The notes beneath the pieces are model-generated. The model searched no databases. It was not told the origin of the DNA and worked only from the letters and a program-made list of their open reading frames with translations. This document shows, in pieces, positions 42,950 through 52,164 of a stretch of DNA of 64,000 bases; position 1 is the first letter of the stretch, and each line of letters opens with the position of its first letter. A program made the position numbers and the translations under genes. The DNA comes from Rhizobium sp. NXC24 (GTDB lineage Bacteria > Pseudomonadota > Alphaproteobacteria > Rhizobiales > Rhizobiaceae), in contig NZ_CP024314.1 in assembly GCF_002944315.1 (NCBI RefSeq), positions 1,488,001-1,552,000 on the forward strand. The letters are read 5' to 3'.

Positions 42950-43852
42950 GTGGAGCTGGCGGCTCGGATGACGTTTCAGCCAAGGATGCAAAACAAGATC
43001 GGCGGCTTCTCCGTCATTGGCGGCGTTCATCGGCGCCGGTGGAACGGTATCGTTGCCGACGTCTGGAACGTCAATTGTGCGGCCCGCGCCGGCGGCTACT
43101 ACATCGCCGAAGATCCACGGCTCTTCATCCTGCTCGATCAACGCGGCTCCGGCACGAGCAGCGTCAAGCTCTCGCCGCGCGTCCAAAACCGGCGGCAGGA
43201 GTTTGAGCGTGAAAGGATTTCCTACATTCCCGCGGGGATGGAACTCTGGGCCGATCTCGACGGAATCGATTTCGTGCGCCATCTCGATATTCATTTCGAT
43301 GCCGAGGTTATCGGCCAGCGGCTGATGGAGGATCTGGACCCGGCCCGTCTCGACAGTCCGCGCCTGCATTTTTCCGATCCGCAGCTAGTGGCAATCGCAG
43401 AATTGATCGCCGCCGAATGCGAGAATCCGGAGCCGCTACATGATCTTTACGGCGATGGCCTGACGCTTTCGCTGCTGATCAATGTGTTGCAGCTTCGAGG
43501 ATCACAGCCGCGCAGGCGCAGCGAACTCGCCTCCTGGCAATTGCGCCGAGCAGTCGACTACATTGAGGAAAATTGCCTGCGGAATATCCGTCTGGAGGAG
43601 CTGGCATCGCTGACCGGCTTGTCTCAATCGCATTTCAGCCACGCCTTCAAGGCATCGACCGGCCTGCCGCCGCACCAATGGCAGACCAAGGCACGGCTCG
43701 AACGGGCCAAACAATTGCTGCTGAAGGGCGATACGCCGCTCACCAATGTCGCCGTCGAAACCGGCTTTGCCGATCAGGCGCATTTCACCCGCGTTTTCCG
43801 CAAGAATGTCGGCACGACCCCGGCAAGCTGGAAACGCAGCCAGATTGCCTAA
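42950..43852 (+). CDS. AraC family transcriptional regulator of the siderophore receptor
   Basis: 300 residues from a GTG start; an ATG at 42968 is an alternative and neither has a strong ribosome site. The C-terminal AraC DNA-binding domain (about 195-295) has two helix-turn-helix units: IRLEELASLTGLSQSHFSHAFK and LTNVAVETGFADQAHFTRVFRK. The N-terminal part is the effector domain. It lies 198 bases upstream of a TonB-dependent receptor on the same strand, the usual arrangement for siderophore-responsive activators. It probably activates that receptor when the ferri-siderophore is present. Confidence 0.88.
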   Translation: MELAARMTFQPRMQNKIGGFSVIGGVHRRRWNGIVADVWNVNCAARAGGYYIAEDPRLFILLDQRGSGTSSVKLSPRVQNRRQEFERERISYIPAGMELWADLDGIDFVRHLDIHFDAEVIGQRLMEDLDPARLDSPRLHFSDPQLVAIAELIAAECENPEPLHDLYGDGLTLSLLINVLQLRGSQPRRRSELASWQLRRAVDYIEENCLRNIRLEELASLTGLSQSHFSHAFKASTGLPPHQWQTKARLERAKQLLLKGDTPLTNVAVETGFADQAHFTRVFRKNVGTTPASWKRSQIA

Positions 43853-43866
43853 AAGCCACACTCTGC

Positions 43867-43897
43867 GGGCAATTGCCGGCATTGTGGAGAATTGCCC
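43867..43897. promoter_or_regulatory. Repeated AATTGCC elements, candidate AraC site
   Basis: GGGCAATT (43867-43874) and AATTGCCC (43890-43897) form an 8-bp inverted repeat. The heptamer AATTGCC also occurs as a direct repeat at 43871-43877 and 43890-43896, 19 bases apart, the two-turn spacing used by AraC proteins. It lies upstream of the receptor promoter region. Confidence 0.4.
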
Positions 43898-43944
43898 AAA
43901 AACGTTCAATTTCCCGCATTCGAGACAAGCCGCCGCGATTAATA

Positions 43945-43959
43945 TGAGTTAATTGCTCA
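43945..43959. promoter_or_regulatory. IRO-type iron-response box (RirA)
   Basis: TGA-GTTAATTGC-TCA is an exact TGA-N9-TCA IRO box within the palindrome ATGAG-TTAATTG-CTCAT (43944-43960), about 90 bases before the receptor start. RirA represses iron-uptake genes through such boxes in rhizobia, so iron repression of the receptor is likely. Confidence 0.65.
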
Positions 43960-44049
43960 TCTTATTGTGAAGGAAGACACCTGGCTTGGATACCGGGTGC
44001 CGCGAAGTTGGGGCTGACGACGGAAATGCAGGAATTGACTGGTGTATCG

Positions 44050-46209
44050 ATGAAACGGGTTTTGGCGACCGGTGTGTCCGTCGTGGCAATGGCGCTTGGT
44101 ACGCAGGCCGCCGCGCAGGAAAACCCGACGGAGCTGAAACCGCTGGTCGTCCAATCCGGTCAGGAAAACAGCGAAGCGAGCGGCACTGCCCCTGTCAAAG
44201 GCTATGTCGCCACCAAAACGACCACCGGCTCGAAAACCGATATGCCCATCACCGAGGTGCCGCAATCGGTCTCCGTTGTCGGCCGGCAGGAAATGAACGA
44301 TCGTGGCGTCACCAACAAGGTCGATGAGGCGCTGCGTTACACGCCTGGCGTGACAACGCAGCCCTTCGGCAATGATGGCGATACAGACTGGTTTTATATC
44401 CGCGGCTTCGACGCCACTCAGACGGGCGTTTTCCTGAACGGGCTGACGCTCTACAGCTATGGGTTCGGCGGCTTCCAGATCGATCCCTTCATGCTTGAAC
44501 GCGTCGAGGTGTTAAAGGGGCCTGCTTCGGTGATCTATGGCGGCGCCAACCCAGGCGGCATCGTCAACATGGTGCGCAAGGAGCCGACCGACGATCCCTA
44601 TTATTATACCGAGATCGGCATCAACAATATCGGCAACGCCTTCCTGGGCTTCGACTTTTCCGACAAGCTCTCGGCCGATGGCGTGTATCGCTACCGCCTG
44701 ACCGGCAAGATCGCGGGTGGCGATACCTATAGCGACTACACCCACGACAAGCGTGGCTTCATCATGCCGCAGCTCACCATTTCGCCCGACGAATCCACCA
44801 AACTCACCGTCTATGGCATGGTCAGCGGCCTTGATGAGGTTCACAGCGGCAACGGCTTCTTTCCCTATGTCGGCACGGTGGTCGATGCGCCTTTCGGCAA
44901 GATCGACCGCAAGGCTTTTTATGGCGAGCCTGATATCGACAACCTGAAATATGCCCAGCAGATGCTGGGCTACGAGGTTTCGCACGAATTCGACGGCGGT
45001 TGGACCGTGTCGCAGAACGCCCGCTATGGCCATCTCTACAAGCGCGAGGAAGGCCCGTATCTGAACGGCTACGAGAACGGCAATCCGCTTGATCCGTCCT
45101 ATAACGATCCGGATTTCCTGCTCGACCGCATCGGCTTCTACGAGCGGTCGAAGGTCGATACCTTCTCGGTCGATACCCGCGCACAGAACGAGTTCGATAC
45201 CGGCGCGGTCAGCCATAACTTCATGATCGGCTCGGACTACTCGATCTATCGGCTGGATCAAATCCAAGCCTGCTGCGGCTCCAATCCGATCAGTGCTACC
45301 CACCCGGTCTACGGCACGCCGCAGGGCGCCAATTTCGTCTATCTCGATCAAGTGCTGACACAGCAGCAGCTCGGCATCTACACCCAGGATCAGATGCGCT
45401 TCGGCAGCGGCTGGCTTGTCACGCTCAACGGCCGCTATGATTTTGTCGACACCAATTCCGACGCCACCGTCGGCACCACTTATAGTTCCAACGACAAGGC
45501 GGCGAGCGGCCGGGCGGGTCTCGCCTACGAATTTGCCAACGGCATCACGCCCTATGTCAGCGCCGGCACCTTCTTCAATCCGAAAGTCGGCACCAGCGTC
45601 ACCGGCGGCGGCCTGGTACCCGAAGAAGGCGCGCAATATGAAGCCGGCGTCAAATACGAGCCCGATTTCATCGACGGTCTGTTCACGGCGTCCATCTTCC
45701 AGATCGACCGCAAGAATATGGCGTTGACCGATCCGGTGACTTTCCTGCAGCGGCAGATCGGCGAAGTACGCTCCCGCGGCGTCGAATTCGAAGGCAAGGT
45801 CAATCTCGACGACAATTGGAAACTGCTCGGCTCCTATTCCTACACCGACCTCGAAATCACCAAGGACATCGATTCCTCCGTCATCGGCAATTCGCCCTAT
45901 CTCGTGCCGAATTCCACGGCGTCCCTTTGGCTCGATTATTCTTTCACCAGCGATGCGCTTGACGGCCTCAGCATCGGAGCGGGCATGCGTTATCAAGGCA
46001 AGTCCTGGGCGGACGAGGCAAACACCCTGCGTGTGCCATCGGCGACACTTTTCGATTTAGGCATCCGCTACGAAAAGAAGGGCTGGGGCGCCTCGTTCAA
46101 CGTCGCCAACCTCTTCGACAAGGAATACGTCTCGGGTTGCGCCGGCGAGAATGTCTGCGGCTATGGCGACGCGCGGACCATCACTTTCAAGCTCAGCAAG
46201 AAATGGTGA
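44050..46209 (+). CDS. TonB-dependent siderophore receptor, FhuA/FoxA-like
   Basis: 719 residues from the ATG at 44050, giving a signal peptide (MKRVLATGVSVVAMALGTQAAAQ). The plug domain has SVSVVGRQEMNDRG and LKGPASVIYGGANPGGIVNMV. The barrel ends FKLSKKW with a terminal aromatic residue, and VANLFDKEYVSGC plus CGYGDARTI before it are typical of ferrichrome/ferrioxamine receptors. It imports a ferric hydroxamate-type siderophore across the outer membrane, powered by TonB. Regulation by the upstream AraC and an IRO box is likely. A longer form from a TTG at 44008 is possible. No cognate ABC importer is in the window. Confidence 0.92.
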   Translation: MKRVLATGVSVVAMALGTQAAAQENPTELKPLVVQSGQENSEASGTAPVKGYVATKTTTGSKTDMPITEVPQSVSVVGRQEMNDRGVTNKVDEALRYTPGVTTQPFGNDGDTDWFYIRGFDATQTGVFLNGLTLYSYGFGGFQIDPFMLERVEVLKGPASVIYGGANPGGIVNMVRKEPTDDPYYYTEIGINNIGNAFLGFDFSDKLSADGVYRYRLTGKIAGGDTYSDYTHDKRGFIMPQLTISPDESTKLTVYGMVSGLDEVHSGNGFFPYVGTVVDAPFGKIDRKAFYGEPDIDNLKYAQQMLGYEVSHEFDGGWTVSQNARYGHLYKREEGPYLNGYENGNPLDPSYNDPDFLLDRIGFYERSKVDTFSVDTRAQNEFDTGAVSHNFMIGSDYSIYRLDQIQACCGSNPISATHPVYGTPQGANFVYLDQVLTQQQLGIYTQDQMRFGSGWLVTLNGRYDFVDTNSDATVGTTYSSNDKAASGRAGLAYEFANGITPYVSAGTFFNPKVGTSVTGGGLVPEEGAQYEAGVKYEPDFIDGLFTASIFQIDRKNMALTDPVTFLQRQIGEVRSRGVEFEGKVNLDDNWKLLGSYSYTDLEITKDIDSSVIGNSPYLVPNSTASLWLDYSFTSDALDGLSIGAGMRYQGKSWADEANTLRVPSATLFDLGIRYEKKGWGASFNVANLFDKEYVSGCAGENVCGYGDARTITFKLSKKW

Positions 46210-46313
46210 CGTTGGATGTGCGACAGAGGAAAGAGGATTGTCGAATAGCAATCCTCTTTCCTAGCTTTAAAGGCAAGGTGCCTTTCCATTCGCCTACATG
46301 CGAACGATATCTC

Positions 46314-47084
46314 TCACTTTGAGGCAGCCTTCGCGGCCTCCTCGATCAGCCTTGCAACCTCATTCGGCTTCGACATAAACGCGACGTGGCTCGCCTTGAC
46401 TTCATAGGTCTTGCTTCCGGCGCGTTTCGCCATGCTGCGTTCGAGGTCCGGATTGATCGATCGGTCTTCGGTTGCAACAAGCGCGAAGCTTGGCTTCTTT
46501 TTCCAAGCCGGCTCACCCGCCTCAGTACCGAATACCTTCTGAGAGGCAAAGACCTGCGAGCGGGCGATGAAGTCGGCTTCAGCTTGCGGCAGATCGGCGG
46601 CGAATACCTCGTGCACCGCCGCGGGATCCAAATAGAGGAAACCGTCCGCCGTTGCCCTGATGCTGTCCTTCCTCATGTTCTCGACAGGCTTGCTCTGAGC
46701 GAGCGTCGCCAGGCTTTCCCCCTTGTCGGGCTCGAATGCCGCCACGTAGACGAGAGAAGCGACATTATCGGCGTTTCCGGCATCGCTGATGACCATGCCG
46801 CCATAGCTGTGGCCGACCAAGACGCTCGGACCATCTTGCAAGTCAAGGACACGCTTGGTCGCGGCGACATCGTCAGCAAGCGACGTGAGCGGCTCCTGCA
46901 CGATCGCGACCTTATATCCGTCCTTCGCCAGGATATTGGACACGCTTCGCCAGCCGGAACCATCGGCAAAGGCTCCGTGAACGATGACGATGTTCTTCAC
47001 TTCGGCAGCGGTGGCAATGGACCACGGCGCTGTTGTCGTTACCGCGAGAGCCACAGCCGCCCGGAACAGAATGTGCTTGATCAT
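46314..47084 (-). CDS. Exported alpha/beta hydrolase
   Basis: 256 residues. A signal peptide (MIKHILFRAAVALAVTTTAPW...ATA) precedes the hydrolase fold: NIVIVHGAFADGSGWRSV (oxyanion region), nucleophile S93 in GHSYGG, and C-terminal HVAFMSKP with the catalytic histidine. The nucleophile elbow and HG motif match the EstA/salicylate-esterase-like group of small alpha/beta hydrolases. It is periplasmic or secreted. A role in releasing iron from the siderophore is conceivable from context but unsupported by sequence. It is convergent with the receptor gene. Confidence 0.88.
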   Translation of the reverse strand: MIKHILFRAAVALAVTTTAPWSIATAAEVKNIVIVHGAFADGSGWRSVSNILAKDGYKVAIVQEPLTSLADDVAATKRVLDLQDGPSVLVGHSYGGMVISDAGNADNVASLVYVAAFEPDKGESLATLAQSKPVENMRKDSIRATADGFLYLDPAAVHEVFAADLPQAEADFIARSQVFASQKVFGTEAGEPAWKKKPSFALVATEDRSINPDLERSMAKRAGSKTYEVKASHVAFMSKPNEVARLIEEAAKAASK

Positions 47085-47372
47085 AAGGAAACCCCTTTGT
47101 GAGATAGATTGCGCGATATTGATTACGACGCAATCTATCTGCCGTGCCTCGCCTTATGTCCAGGTGCGTCTGCCGGGAACAGGCAGCCAATTTGTCCGCC
47201 AATGTGTACGGCGGGCTTCCTCATACATTGACTTACAAATTTCCGGGCAATGGACCTTATGGGCCCCCTTTGCCGTTGCGATTGCGGCAAACCGATCGTA
47301 AGGAAGCACGCGCAGCTCCGGCGTTGAACGGCGCTTCAATCTGTGAGCTTGGGCCGGAGGCGATATGAGACG

Positions 47373-47975
47373 ATGAAATCCCATACCCTTGCCGTATTGG
47401 TCATTGACGAGAACCGCATTCGCGCATCGATCATCGAAGCGGGATTGCGCGAGGCCGGGTATGAGAACGTCACGATCGTCCATGACATCAACGGGATTGC
47501 CCGCAGGATCAGCGAGATCAATCCGGATGTGATCGTCATCGATCTGGAAAATCCCAATCGAGACATGCTCGAAAACATGTTCCAGCTCTCCCGCGCCGTA
47601 AAGCGGCCGATCGCGATGTTCGTCGACAGATCGGACGAAGCCTCGATCGAAGCGGCCGTCGATGCCGGTGTTTCCGCCTATATCGTCGACGGGTTGAAGC
47701 AGGAGCGCGTGCGGCCGATCCTGAAGATGGCGATCAGCCGCTTCAACGCCTTCGCGCGCCTCAACCGCGAACTGGAAGAGACCCGGGGCGAGCTGGAAAA
47801 CCGTAAGGTGATCGACCGCGCCAAGGGCCTGCTGATGAAGTCGCGCGGCATTTCGGAAGAGGAGGCCTATGCGCTGATGCGCAAGACGGCCATGAACCAG
47901 AACCGCAAGATCATCGACATCGCGCAAAGTCTGGTAACCGCGATCGGCCTGCTCGATCCAGGAGAAAACGCATGA
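47373..47975 (+). CDS. nasT: ANTAR-domain response regulator, NasT-like
   Basis: 200 residues. The N-terminal receiver-like domain (LAVLVIDENRIRASIIEAG, and DVIVIDLENPNRDM) is followed by a C-terminal ANTAR RNA-binding domain (ENRKVIDRAKGLLMKSRGISEEEAYALMRKTAM, about 149-181). NasT binds leader RNA and prevents termination in nitrate/nitrite assimilation operons, and is held inactive by NasS. The start follows GGAGG at 12 bases. It overlaps nasS by four bases (ATGA). No assimilatory genes flank the pair, so its target lies elsewhere. Confidence 0.88.
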   Translation: MKSHTLAVLVIDENRIRASIIEAGLREAGYENVTIVHDINGIARRISEINPDVIVIDLENPNRDMLENMFQLSRAVKRPIAMFVDRSDEASIEAAVDAGVSAYIVDGLKQERVRPILKMAISRFNAFARLNRELEETRGELENRKVIDRAKGLLMKSRGISEEEAYALMRKTAMNQNRKIIDIAQSLVTAIGLLDPGENA

Positions 47976-49201
47976 CGGAGAAACACCAGATCGTCGCCGG
48001 GTTCCTGCCTCTTCTCGACAGCGCCCTGCTCGTCATTGCCAAGGAAAAGGGTTTCGCCGAGGCCGAGGCGATCGATCTTCAGCTCGTGCGGGAAGTCTCC
48101 TGGGCCAATATTCGCGATCGGCTCGCGGTCAGCCGCTACAATGTGGCGCATATGCTTGCCCCGATGCCGATTGCCTGCAATCTCGGGCTGACGCCATTGG
48201 CTCCGCGGATGATCGTGCCGATGGCGCTCGGTCTCGGCGGAAATGCCGTGACGGTATCATCAGCGCTTTGGGACAAAATGGCTGCCGCCGGCGCCACAGA
48301 TGACCTCGATGCCGGCCGCAACGGCAAGGCCCTGCAAAAGGTCGTCCTCGCCCGCGCCGAACGTCCGTTGCGTTTCGCCGTCGTCCATCCCCATTCCGGG
48401 CACAATTACGAACTGCGCTATTGGCTCGCGGCCTGCGGTATACATCCCGATCGCGACGTCGAGATCATCATCCTGCCGCCACCGGAGATGGCCGATGCGC
48501 TCGGCGCCGGGCAGATCGACGGATATTGCGTCGGCGAACCGTGGAATACGGCCGGTGTCCTTAGCGGCAAAGGCCATATGGCAACGGTCAAAGCCGCCAT
48601 CTGGAAGTCCAGCCCGGAAAAGGTGCTCGGCGCCAATGCCGGCTGGGCGGACGATCACCCAGAGGCGATGGCCGCTCTCCTGCGAGCCTTGTACCGCTCG
48701 GCTGCCTGGTGCTCCGATCCGCAAAACCGGGAAAGCCTGGCGTCAGTCCTTTCGAACCCGGCCTATATCGGCCGCCCCATCGATTGGCTGCTCCCTGCCC
48801 TTTCAGGCGATCTGCAGGTCGGGGGCGGACAGATCACGAGCATCAAGGACTTCTTTGTTCCCCGTGCCAAGGCTGCCACTTTCCCGTGGAAAAGCCATGC
48901 GCTCTGGTTCTATACGCAGATGGTGCGCTGGGGACAGGTGGCTCACGACGAACACAACGAGACCATCGCACGGAATACCTACAGGCCAGACATATACCGC
49001 TCGGCGCTGCAGGCGCTTGGCGTGCCCCTGCCCGGCGCCAGCGCCAAGGTCGAAGGCGCTCTTCGCGTGGAAACGCCGGTTGGTTCCACCGACGCCAGCC
49101 TGACGCTCGGCCCCGATGGCTTCTTCGATGGCGGCCTGTTCGATCCCGACAAGATCGATGCATATATCGATGCGCAGCGGCAGCCGAAGGCGGCTGGTTA
49201 G
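47972..49201 (+). CDS. nasS: Nitrate/nitrite sensor protein, NasS-like
   Basis: 409 residues of the NrtA/CmpA binding-protein family but without a signal peptide, which marks the cytosolic sensor NasS rather than a transporter subunit. The sequence HMLAPMPIACNLGL, the block RFAVVHPHSGHNYELRYWLAACG and DGYCVGEPWNTAGV are the family ligand-site regions. It binds nitrate or nitrite and releases NasT. It is translationally coupled to nasT. A hairpin (CGGGC 49239-49243 with GCCCG 49251-49255) ends the transcript before the convergent GMC gene. Confidence 0.85.
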   Translation: MTEKHQIVAGFLPLLDSALLVIAKEKGFAEAEAIDLQLVREVSWANIRDRLAVSRYNVAHMLAPMPIACNLGLTPLAPRMIVPMALGLGGNAVTVSSALWDKMAAAGATDDLDAGRNGKALQKVVLARAERPLRFAVVHPHSGHNYELRYWLAACGIHPDRDVEIIILPPPEMADALGAGQIDGYCVGEPWNTAGVLSGKGHMATVKAAIWKSSPEKVLGANAGWADDHPEAMAALLRALYRSAAWCSDPQNRESLASVLSNPAYIGRPIDWLLPALSGDLQVGGGQITSIKDFFVPRAKAATFPWKSHALWFYTQMVRWGQVAHDEHNETIARNTYRPDIYRSALQALGVPLPGASAKVEGALRVETPVGSTDASLTLGPDGFFDGGLFDPDKIDAYIDAQRQPKAAG

Positions 49202-49238
49202 CCCATTTCCGGCGATATGAGCGCTAAGCAGCAGCTTT

Positions 49239-49255
49239 CGGGCTAAGGAGGCCCG
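49239..49255. terminator. Hairpin between nasS and the GMC gene
   Basis: CGGGC (49239-49243) and GCCCG (49251-49255) with extra flanking pairs. It lies 37 bases past the nasS stop between convergent genes. No strong T-run, so terminator activity is moderate at best. Confidence 0.5.
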
Positions 49256-49259
49256 AGGC

Positions 49260-50975
49260 TCAAACCTTTGCCAGGTTCGAATTTAGATGATCGGCCAGCC
49301 TTATCGCAAAGGCCAGGATCATCAATGTGGGGTTTGCGTGGCCGCTGGTCGGGAACACCGATCCGCCGGCAACATAAAGGTTGGATACGCCGTGGACCAT
49401 GCAATTCTCGTCGACGACGCCCGTCTTCGCGTCGGCCGACATGCGCGTCGTGCCAAGCGTATGCGCCATGTCGATGATGACGATGTCTTCAGGACGCCGC
49501 TCACGTGCCCAATCTTCCAGTACAGGGGCAGGCAGGCCGGCGCTCGTCAGGGCTTTGCGTGAGAGCTCGGCGATCCTGAGCAGCGTTTGACGTTCGGCAT
49601 CGTTGATACGCCAGGCGACTTTGGCCAATGGCACACCAAAACGGTCCTTCCGCGAACTGAGACTGATCCTGCTCTCCGGGTTCGGAATCTGTTCGGAGAT
49701 CGCTTCGATCCTCAGGCCGACCAGCTTATGGGGCACGCCCTGGTTCTGGAATTCATTGGCGACCAAATTCGGGGACATCCTGATTGCGCTGTTGACCACA
49801 ATATCCTTGAGAGCCTTGGGCGTGCGACTGTCGGAAAGGACCCTCATTCCGAGTCCCTTGACGATAAGCCCGGAGCCTGCGGCAACCGAACGTAGATCGC
49901 GGCCGACATCTGGGCTGTGTCGGCGCAGCAGCCGCTTCAACGCATCCCATGGGTCGTCGGGCGCGCGCTCGGTGGCGAAATAGACAGCGGCGTTCAGCAG
50001 CTCCTCGCGCTCCTGTATTTCCGGCGTCAGCGCCAAGCCATGCATGAACATGTGCGCGCGGCCATGGTGATGAATACCGAAGAAGCCGAAGAGCTTGGTG
50101 AGCACGGCCATTTGATCGGTCGGGATTGCACCGATGCGAGCGCCCGGATGATCCATGAGATATCGCCCGACGACATCGTGGTGATTGCCGATTCCATTGA
50201 AATGCACGTCGTTGGATACGAGCAGCAGCCTGGCGTTTTCAATCCCGCTCGCGGCCAGCACGCACATGCTGGCCTCGATGCGCGCGCGTTTGCCGTCCAT
50301 GCTGGCGACCTCGAGGTCTGAAAAGCGTGATCCGTCCGGGCTCAGGCCGACATGCGTCACGGTCGCATCCAGAAGAACATCGATATTATCCGACCGTTGC
50401 GCCATGAACTCACTGCCGAAGCGCATGACGTCGAGCCGGTCTACGCGCGAGCGGGCAAACTGCCAATAAAAGGAATGAAGTCCCTCCTGGTCAAAGCGAC
50501 CCGGTGGTTCCTGGGGGCTGAGATTCAGCACCTCCATTGCACGCAGGATGTAAGGATCGATTTGCTCGCGATCGACCGGCCAGCCGGAATGGGACACCCA
50601 GGAGCGAGCCTTGAAGTCAATGCTACTAAAAGGTGCGGATTTCCCCGCCCAGGCATGCGTCGATCCACCCAGCGCGCGGCAGCGAACCCCAAAGGGCTGA
50701 ACCTCCTGAGACCAGAACCTGGCCTGCGGGCTGTGAAATTCGATCCGCTTGCGGCACTGCGCTTCCGAGTGGGGCTGGCCGACGCTCTCGACTTCGTTGA
50801 GTGCGGAATGCTCCGAGTTTTCGAGTTCAAGCCCGCTTTCGACGATGAGTACTTTTCTGCCCGCCTTCGCACATTGGGCTGCGATTGTAAGCCCCGTGGG
50901 GCCGCCGCCTACAATTACGAGGTCCGCTGTAATAATCGAATTGTCGTCATGGTTGGACAGTTGCTCGATTTTCAT
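49260..50975 (-). CDS. GMC-family FAD oxidoreductase
   Basis: 571 residues. N-terminal FAD site LVIVGGGPTGLTIAAQCAKAG (about 20-40). The RALGGSTHAWAG loop and the C-terminal HTLGTTRMS and SGHANPTLM carry the conserved His and substrate-site residues of GMC oxidoreductases (glucose, choline, sugar and polyol oxidases). It has no signal peptide. It follows the GT2/GH26 genes on the same strand but behind a terminator-like hairpin at 51070, so it may be a separate transcript. Its likely substrate is an alcohol or sugar, possibly a precursor or product of the adjacent polysaccharide; that link is inference. Confidence 0.88.
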   Translation of the reverse strand: MKIEQLSNHDDNSIITADLVIVGGGPTGLTIAAQCAKAGRKVLIVESGLELENSEHSALNEVESVGQPHSEAQCRKRIEFHSPQARFWSQEVQPFGVRCRALGGSTHAWAGKSAPFSSIDFKARSWVSHSGWPVDREQIDPYILRAMEVLNLSPQEPPGRFDQEGLHSFYWQFARSRVDRLDVMRFGSEFMAQRSDNIDVLLDATVTHVGLSPDGSRFSDLEVASMDGKRARIEASMCVLAASGIENARLLLVSNDVHFNGIGNHHDVVGRYLMDHPGARIGAIPTDQMAVLTKLFGFFGIHHHGRAHMFMHGLALTPEIQEREELLNAAVYFATERAPDDPWDALKRLLRRHSPDVGRDLRSVAAGSGLIVKGLGMRVLSDSRTPKALKDIVVNSAIRMSPNLVANEFQNQGVPHKLVGLRIEAISEQIPNPESRISLSSRKDRFGVPLAKVAWRINDAERQTLLRIAELSRKALTSAGLPAPVLEDWARERRPEDIVIIDMAHTLGTTRMSADAKTGVVDENCMVHGVSNLYVAGGSVFPTSGHANPTLMILAFAIRLADHLNSNLAKV

Positions 50976-51069
50976 CAGGGTCGGCTTTCTTTACTGCAAA
51001 CAGGTAATCCGACATCAAAACGATCAGACCCGCCTTCTGCGAAATTTCGATCGATACGCAAGAAAGTGA

Positions 51070-51105
51070 AGGCCCCGATGCCTATATTATGATGCGTCGG
51101 GGCCT
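51070..51105 (-). terminator. Hairpin after the GH26 gene
   Basis: AGGCCCCGA (51070-51078) pairs with TCGGGGCCT (51097-51105) and extends by three inner pairs. On the minus strand it follows the GH26 stop by 45 bases, with a weak T-rich tail. It probably ends the UXS-galE-GT2-GH26 transcript. Confidence 0.65.
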
Positions 51106-51150
51106 CGCGTGGAAGATCATCTTGCGCGCCGAGATTGAAAAACTTCACAA

Positions 51151-52110
51151 TCAGAAGCTGGCCTCTTTGACCACCCGCCAATTAGGAAGACCATAGGGTT
51201 TTGGCCAAGGATAGAGTTCCTTGTCGTTGAAGTAGACAACGGCTGTCAGGTTCGGAAATTCCGGATATCGCTTGGCAGCGTTCGCAGCCCAGTTGCTGAC
51301 ATAGGTGGCGTCACCTTCATAACCGAGCTCAGCGACGGCGACAGGCTTCTTGAAGCCCTGGACCAGCCTGTATTTGGGCGTCAGCAATTGGGCAAACGTC
51401 CGGGCGGCGCCGAAATGATCCTTGTCATACTGCTGCAAGCCGAACACCGAAAGACCGATGACATCGACAACGTCATCGCCGGGATAGAACTTGACGAGGC
51501 TAGGCTCGCCTTTAGGCGACCACATGTATTTTGCCGATTTATCGTGCTTGCGGCAGACATTCACCATTCGCCGATAGGCGGCTATGTAGCTGCTGGGTTG
51601 CCAATGGGACCAGATGAACTGGTTGTCGGTTTCGTCCATCTCCTGCGCCCAGCGAATGGTCACATCGCTTTTCAGCGTAGCTGCAGTCTCGCAGACAGCG
51701 GCCATGTTGCGATCATACTTGCCGGCCAGAATGCCCTGGAGCAACTCTTCGGAAGTCGATCGCCGATCCACTGCCCAAGACCACGGTTCCACGGTAATCA
51801 ACAGCTTCCGCCCCCGTTTCTGGGCGTAGTCATCGGCAAGCGAGAGCGTTGTCAGATCGACATCTTCCCAAGGAAGGAAAAGATGTTCGATCTTCGAGTT
51901 CGGGTCGTCCCTGAAATCACCGTGAGGATCATAGGCACCGAAGGTCACCGAGTCCGGACCGATCTTCGGCCGCTTATCGGTAATCTGTCTTGCATGGGTC
52001 CCTTCGCCGGCCGGGATTCCGCGGGGAATGCTTGCCGCAAAGATTGTTCCAGTCGTCGCCAAAGTTGCAAATAAGGCGACCATAGCTGCTTTGGTTTTCC
52101 TGTTGCTCAT
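51151..52110 (-). CDS. Secreted GH26-like glycoside hydrolase
   Basis: 319 residues with an N-terminal signal peptide (AAMVALFATLATTGTIFAAS). The barrel shows LLITVEPWSWAVDRRS, the acid/base E157 in IRWAQEMDE and the nucleophile E261 in VAVAELGYEG, the spacing expected for GH26/GH-A clan enzymes such as beta-mannanases and endoglucanases. It would cut beta-linked glycans in the periplasm or outside. A GT2 synthase lies 54 bases upstream, and synthase loci often include a matched hydrolase that trims or releases the polymer. AGGAGG precedes the ATG. Substrate is unknown. Confidence 0.82.
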   Translation of the reverse strand: MSNRKTKAAMVALFATLATTGTIFAASIPRGIPAGEGTHARQITDKRPKIGPDSVTFGAYDPHGDFRDDPNSKIEHLFLPWEDVDLTTLSLADDYAQKRGRKLLITVEPWSWAVDRRSTSEELLQGILAGKYDRNMAAVCETAATLKSDVTIRWAQEMDETDNQFIWSHWQPSSYIAAYRRMVNVCRKHDKSAKYMWSPKGEPSLVKFYPGDDVVDVIGLSVFGLQQYDKDHFGAARTFAQLLTPKYRLVQGFKKPVAVAELGYEGDATYVSNWAANAAKRYPEFPNLTAVVYFNDKELYPWPKPYGLPNWRVVKEASF

Positions 52111-52164
52111 TGGGTTTTCCTCCTGTCAACATCAGCAACTCTGCCTGCTATTCTTCCGTGATCT

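Noticed and set aside
44512..45996. 494-residue minus frame antisense to the TonB receptor
   Set aside because: No recognisable motif; the receptor on the plus strand is complete.
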